From contig JAECQP010000036.1 in assembly GCA_015999745.1 (NCBI GenBank), forward strand, positions 1 through 36,919: a stretch of DNA of 36,919 bases, given 5' to 3'. This stretch comes from Sphingobacteriia bacterium (GTDB taxonomy: Bacteria; Bacteroidota; Bacteroidia; Chitinophagales; Chitinophagaceae). This document shows positions 34,701 through 36,919 of the stretch, in pieces (the stretch's first letter is position 1; every line of letters starts with the position of its first letter). A program made the translations under genes and the position numbers. The notes under the pieces are model-generated. The model saw only the letters and a list, made by a program, of their open reading frames with translations, did not search any database and was not told where the DNA came from.

Positions 34701-35126
34701 ATCTAATCCGGGGTTTATACCCTGGGTTAGACTTTCTCCCTTTTTTCTAGGCGTAATGAATATGGTTTTTCCATCAATGAAAAATTCGAGTGTTTGGTTT
34801 TTCAAAATCAGTTTAAGTGCATCCGGCAAAGCAAGATTTTTAAAATCTACGCTGACGGGTTGGGCATTTTTGAGATCGGACACCTGGTAGAAAAAACCAT
34901 AGCCGGTTTGTTGTTCCAGGGCCCTGAACACCTGCTCCAATTTTGCATTCCTGGCGGAATAGGAAACAATCTGTCCGGATGTTTTGGCGTAAACATGCAT
35001 CGCGGCAAACAAGATGAGGGCTGTCGTCAATTTCATGACAAATAGCAGTTTGGTTCGAAATTTCATAATTTCGGTTACGTTTTGGGTTAACAATAGTGAA
35101 TCCGGTAGTACGTTTTTACTTCTCAT
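31788..35126 (-). CDS. SusC/RagA TonB-dependent transporter with STN signalling domain
   Basis: This 1112-residue outer-membrane protein starts with a long signal region (KLTTALILFAAMHVYAKTSG). An STN secretin/TonB-type domain follows (VFRALEQQTGYGFFYQVSDL to LEFFIDGKTIFITP, about 55-125). Next come a carboxypeptidase-D-like domain (DVRGTIKDENGKPIAGASVQ, about 148-235), the plug (LEALKGRVPGMFVQST, LYLVDGVPYGG, IESIEVLKGGDATAIYGSRA) and a barrel ending IRCEF. The STN domain passes occupancy to the FecR protein encoded upstream. I use the ATG at 35126, since the hairpin before it looks like a leader; the ATG at 35066 is an alternative. It forms the transport pair with SusD. Confidence 0.95.
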   Translation of the reverse strand: MRSKNVLPDSLLLTQNVTEIMKFRTKLLFVMKLTTALILFAAMHVYAKTSGQIVSYSARNAKLEQVFRALEQQTGYGFFYQVSDLKNAQPVSVDFKNLALPDALKLILKNQTLEFFIDGKTIFITPRKKGESLTQGINPGLDPLQARTIDVRGTIKDENGKPIAGASVQVKGTKTVVVSNELGYFWISGILERAVIVVSSIGYQQRIVKITVADTEHIVIVLKPVVSILDEVQVIGYGRSTRRNSTGSVFKVSADEIAVQPVTNVLEALKGRVPGMFVQSTKGITGAGITVQIQGVNSIAAGTSPLYLVDGVPYGGTSLDLVSVSSNTPLTGAGLNPLNALNPNDIESIEVLKGGDATAIYGSRAANGVVLITTKKGGAGKTSLAVDAYGGFGEVPRFIKMQPISQYLATRRMAFANDGITPTTANAPDLLLWDTTQTTDWQQELIGGNAAISNTQLSLSGGTERTRFLLSGSYRYTGTVYSNDIGDKRITGFVNLDHKSVDNKFGLNLMVNYGTDDNNLVNDPTPYLNLPPHYPVNDVNGKLIWRPNAFVEPHATMLSRFSNQTRSFVTNAMLRYTIFNGLKVKASLGYTNVNLEQLQTFPLEAQNPLYGPKLTSYFGNNSISTWIAEPQLTYQTKAGPGIIDVLAGLTLQQNLTEGKVIYASDFNSAAYLDNVALAGSLRILNNNYTRYRYNSGFGRINYNIRNKYIINASLRRDGSSRFGPSHQFGNFGAIGLAWIFSTEDFIRKTLPFLSYGKLRGSYGITGNDQITDYQFLSTYIATPQPYVIPGIRAQRLANPDYSWETNKKLEASLDLGFMNDRLLLSVAYYRNRTSNQLVNYPIPGQTGFASYQANLPAIIQNTGWEFTVNANLLKNTDWSWNAAVNLTIPKTKLISFPGLEKTSYGSANLVVGQPLNLIWGFQYTGVDPTTGTATVKDQDNNGSFSSPGDFIPLGTQLPDYYGGLTTTLKYKAIQVDLGFQMASKLAQALPTGSPGTVFNQPAFVYDRIWKKPGDLTVLPKASTSSFPGYYYYAYSDQGYWEDATYLKLQNLSISYTISKGWLKKVKMASAKIYLRGQNLVTFSDYSGYDPETGAPSVLPNLRILTAGIRCEF

Positions 35127-35129
35127 GTT

Positions 35130-35164
35130 ACCCAAAACAATGGGTCGTTCGCGTCGCAAGCGCG
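35130..35164 (-). promoter_or_regulatory. Hairpin leader at the SusC start
   Basis: ACCCA at 35130-35134 pairs with TGGGT at 35141-35145, so a small stem sits four bases before the SusC ATG. A second stem, CGCG/CGCG at 35150-35164, precedes it. They may tune SusC translation; this is inference from position only. Confidence 0.35.
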
Positions 35165-35206
35165 GGCGGCTTTTATTTTGGGTATGCTATCTTAAAGCTT
35201 TGGCCT

Positions 35207-36376
35207 TTAGGGCTTCGGCGTTGATACAACGATCCGCTTGTTCTCCTCCATCCTGAAACGGACAGGATACCTTTCAAGATTCTTCAGCAATTGTTCCAGC
35301 GGCATGCCTCTGGCAATCTTTCCCTGGAAGGGTGCACCCTCTTTCACATCTTCAAAAACCACGTCCACATCGTACCACCTTGCTATTTCACGCATCACGG
35401 TACGGATATCTGCATTGTCAAATCCAAAGAATCCGTTCTTCCATGCCAGCGCCTGTTCTATATTAGCCGCTGTAATATTTCCATTCAGGTACTGCTCACC
35501 CGGTTGGAGTACGGCCTTTTTGATCTTCACAGATCCTTCAATCAGGGTTGTTTTGACGCCTGGCTCCCCGGGGTATGCATTTACATTGAAACTTGTTCCG
35601 AGATCCTCAATCACTTCATTTGCAACCCTCACTTTAAAAGGCGCCCTTTCATTATGCCTGACTTCGAAATAGGCCTCTCCGGTCATGGTAACGACTCTTT
35701 CCTTACCTGACAGGAAGGCAACCGGATACCTGATTGATGATCCTGCATTCAGCCATACACGGCTACCGTCACTTAACGCAATATCAATGGGCTGGCTGTT
35801 CTTCGGGTTCGTTAATGTATTGTAAGATTCCTCATTTGCCTTGCCACTGTAAACGATCTGTCCGTCTTTCAGTTTAACAAGCTGCACATCTCCCATCATG
35901 GCCAATTGCCCGTTGGCTGCGCTGTCCAGATGAACAATCCTGCCGTCTGCCAATTGAATGGTAGCCCGATTGGAAGCTGGCGCGGATATATCGTTTTTAT
36001 GCGGAGCGTTCTTTTGAGCAATTCCCAGTTCTTTATCTTTAGCTGCCTTATAGGAAACATACCACCAACCGCCTGCCGCTACCAATAAAAGTATAGCCGC
36101 CACGGAAACCATACGGGTAATCCTTTCCCGGGCCGGAACAACCCGCGCTCCTCCCCTGTTTGCCAATACTTTAGCATACAATCTTTCCCAATCCACTGCC
36201 GGCAGCGCTTCTTTACCGGTATATCCGGCAACCAGTGATTGAATATGGTTTTCTACATCAGTTTCATGAATGGATAGTTGCACATAATCAAACAGTTCCG
36301 CTTCCTCCGTTGGAGACGCCTTGCCGCTGGTCCATGCTTGCAACAGGTAATTGATCCTTTCTTTTGAAATGTTCAT
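35207..36376 (-). CDS. FecR-family anti-sigma factor
   Basis: This 389-residue inner-membrane protein has a cytoplasmic N-terminal region (about 1-85, YLLQAWTSGKASPTEEAELF) that binds the sigma factor. One membrane helix follows (about 88-110, SVAAILLLVAAGGWWYVSY). The periplasmic FecR domain carries IALSDGSRVWLNAGSSIRYP, VTMTGEAYFEVRHNERAPF and DLGTSFNVNAYPGE. A C-terminal DUF4974 domain ends it (NADIRTVMREIARWYDVDVV, LLKNLERYPVRFRMEENKRI). It relays the signal from the STN domain of SusC to the sigma factor. I use the ATG at 36376, the start of MNISKERINYLL. It lies 85 bases after the sigma gene and 80 before SusC. Confidence 0.94.
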   Translation of the reverse strand: MNISKERINYLLQAWTSGKASPTEEAELFDYVQLSIHETDVENHIQSLVAGYTGKEALPAVDWERLYAKVLANRGGARVVPARERITRMVSVAAILLLVAAGGWWYVSYKAAKDKELGIAQKNAPHKNDISAPASNRATIQLADGRIVHLDSAANGQLAMMGDVQLVKLKDGQIVYSGKANEESYNTLTNPKNSQPIDIALSDGSRVWLNAGSSIRYPVAFLSGKERVVTMTGEAYFEVRHNERAPFKVRVANEVIEDLGTSFNVNAYPGEPGVKTTLIEGSVKIKKAVLQPGEQYLNGNITAANIEQALAWKNGFFGFDNADIRTVMREIARWYDVDVVFEDVKEGAPFQGKIARGMPLEQLLKNLERYPVRFRMEENKRIVVSTPKP

Positions 36377-36461
36377 AACAGTAGAAAACGGTTTCAACAA
36401 GCCGGCTTCTTTATACTGATGCCTGGCGCTATCAAAATGTACTAGTCGGCGGAAAATTTCT

Positions 36462-36919
36462 TTACAAACTGTTCCAGATAGCGATCCAGACTAAGGCAGA
36501 AGCCTCTTTATTGAAGTAGCTCCGGATATATTCAACCGCGGCCGCCAGGTGGTTGCGGACGGTATTGGGAGATATATTCAGCCTTTCAGCAATCTCCTCC
36601 CGGCTCAACCCCTCCTGCTTGGCCAACCGGTATACCATCTGCTGCTGGGCTGGTAACTGTCCGATCGCCGTTTCCAGGATTGCCCGGTTCTCTTTCTCCA
36701 ACAACAATGCCTCTACAGGACTTTCCTCCGGTTCCTTATTTCCATCGGCAAGGGTCTGTTTTAACTGGCGCTCCAGGGCCAGCTTTCGAAACTGCGTGTA
36801 AATAGCATTGTGAAGCATCTTAAACAGGTAGGCTTCCGGGTTATCGGCAAGACCAACCATTTCTCTTTTTTTCCAAAGAGTGATAAAGACCTCCTGAACA
36901 ATATCCTCTGCCAGTTCAG
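36462..36919 (-). CDS. ECF RNA polymerase sigma factor (5' part missing)
   Basis: The reading frame continues past the right edge of the window, where it reads ELAEDIVQEVFITLWKKRE before the first internal ATG at 36860, so the gene is partial. This is sigma region 2, and region 4 follows (LPAQQQMVYRLAKQEGLSRE then EIAERLNISPNTVRNHLAAA). It belongs to the Bacteroidota sigma-70 ECF group linked to FecR and SusC. It should direct RNA polymerase to the SusC operon, and often to its own promoter, when FecR releases it. Only the last 151 residues are visible. Confidence 0.94.
   Translation of the reverse strand, partial: ELAEDIVQEVFITLWKKREMVGLADNPEAYLFKMLHNAIYTQFRKLALERQLKQTLADGNKEPEESPVEALLLEKENRAILETAIGQLPAQQQMVYRLAKQEGLSREEIAERLNISPNTVRNHLAAAVEYIRSYFNKEASALVWIAIWNSL

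Noticed and set aside
1..36919. CRISPR array, insertion sequence or rRNA genes
   Set aside because: No regular spaced repeats, transposase motifs or rRNA sequence were seen on either strand.

Overview
The window looks like chromosomal DNA of a Bacteroidota bacterium, most likely a Chitinophagaceae-type soil or aquatic organism. Supporting signs are the SusC/SusD pair with a FecR anti-sigma and ECF sigma factor, the parA-parB-DUF5683-dapB gene order, DUF4954, DUF3575 and OMP_b-brl-type barrels, and a near-perfect Bacteroidota promoter (TTTG-N19-TAnnTTTG) before a tRNA. All family names come from reading the proteins; no database search was possible.

Layout. 1-2054 (+): the 3' part of a class I mannose-6-phosphate isomerase and a sugar-porter MFS transporter. 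2274-5075 (-): a likely envelope operon of a stand-alone DsbD-alpha-like protein, an unknown small membrane protein and a BtuB-like TonB-dependent receptor. 5076-5460: a gene-free stretch with two plus-strand terminator-like hairpins and no gene to serve. 5461-7308 (-): a PhyH-family oxygenase and a membrane-anchored tandem FKBP-like protein. 7424-8392 (+): a prokaryotic pentameric ligand-gated ion channel subunit. 8643-12714 (+): glmS, preceded by a long foldable leader, then a DUF4954 beta-helix protein. 12788-14682 (-): a small outer-membrane barrel and a membrane metallophosphoesterase. 14782-19192 (+): parA, parB, DUF5683, dapB, an Rrf2 regulator with four cysteines, and a DUF3575 protein. 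19226-27157: SDR-type threonine dehydrogenase (-), kdsA (+), DUF4197 (+), a multi-PAS protein ending in a kinase DHp helix pair without an ATPase domain (-), dihydrolipoyl dehydrogenase (-), a divergent DUF62 SAM-hydrolase-family protein (-) and an SDR oxidoreductase (-).

A tRNA-Lys(TTT) at 27320-27395 marks a change of character. To its right lie about 1.6 kb of visibly AT-rich DNA with short direct repeats, an orphan LuxR-type response regulator, and a small gene broken by a single extra CT in a (CT)6 tract and cut off at its 3' end. This reads as a decayed island edge at a tRNA. From 36919 leftward to 29032 runs a cell-surface signalling and uptake locus: ECF sigma (partial), FecR anti-sigma, SusC with an STN signalling domain, SusD lipoprotein, and a TlpA thioredoxin fused to a DUF3738-like domain.

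Most of the window is ordinary housekeeping and envelope DNA. The items most worth a second look are the (CT)6 frameshift gene, the glmS leader fold and its DUF4954 partner, the ligand-gated channel, the DUF62 protein lacking its catalytic motifs, the orphan terminators at 5236-5411, and the AT-rich patch beside tRNA-Lys.
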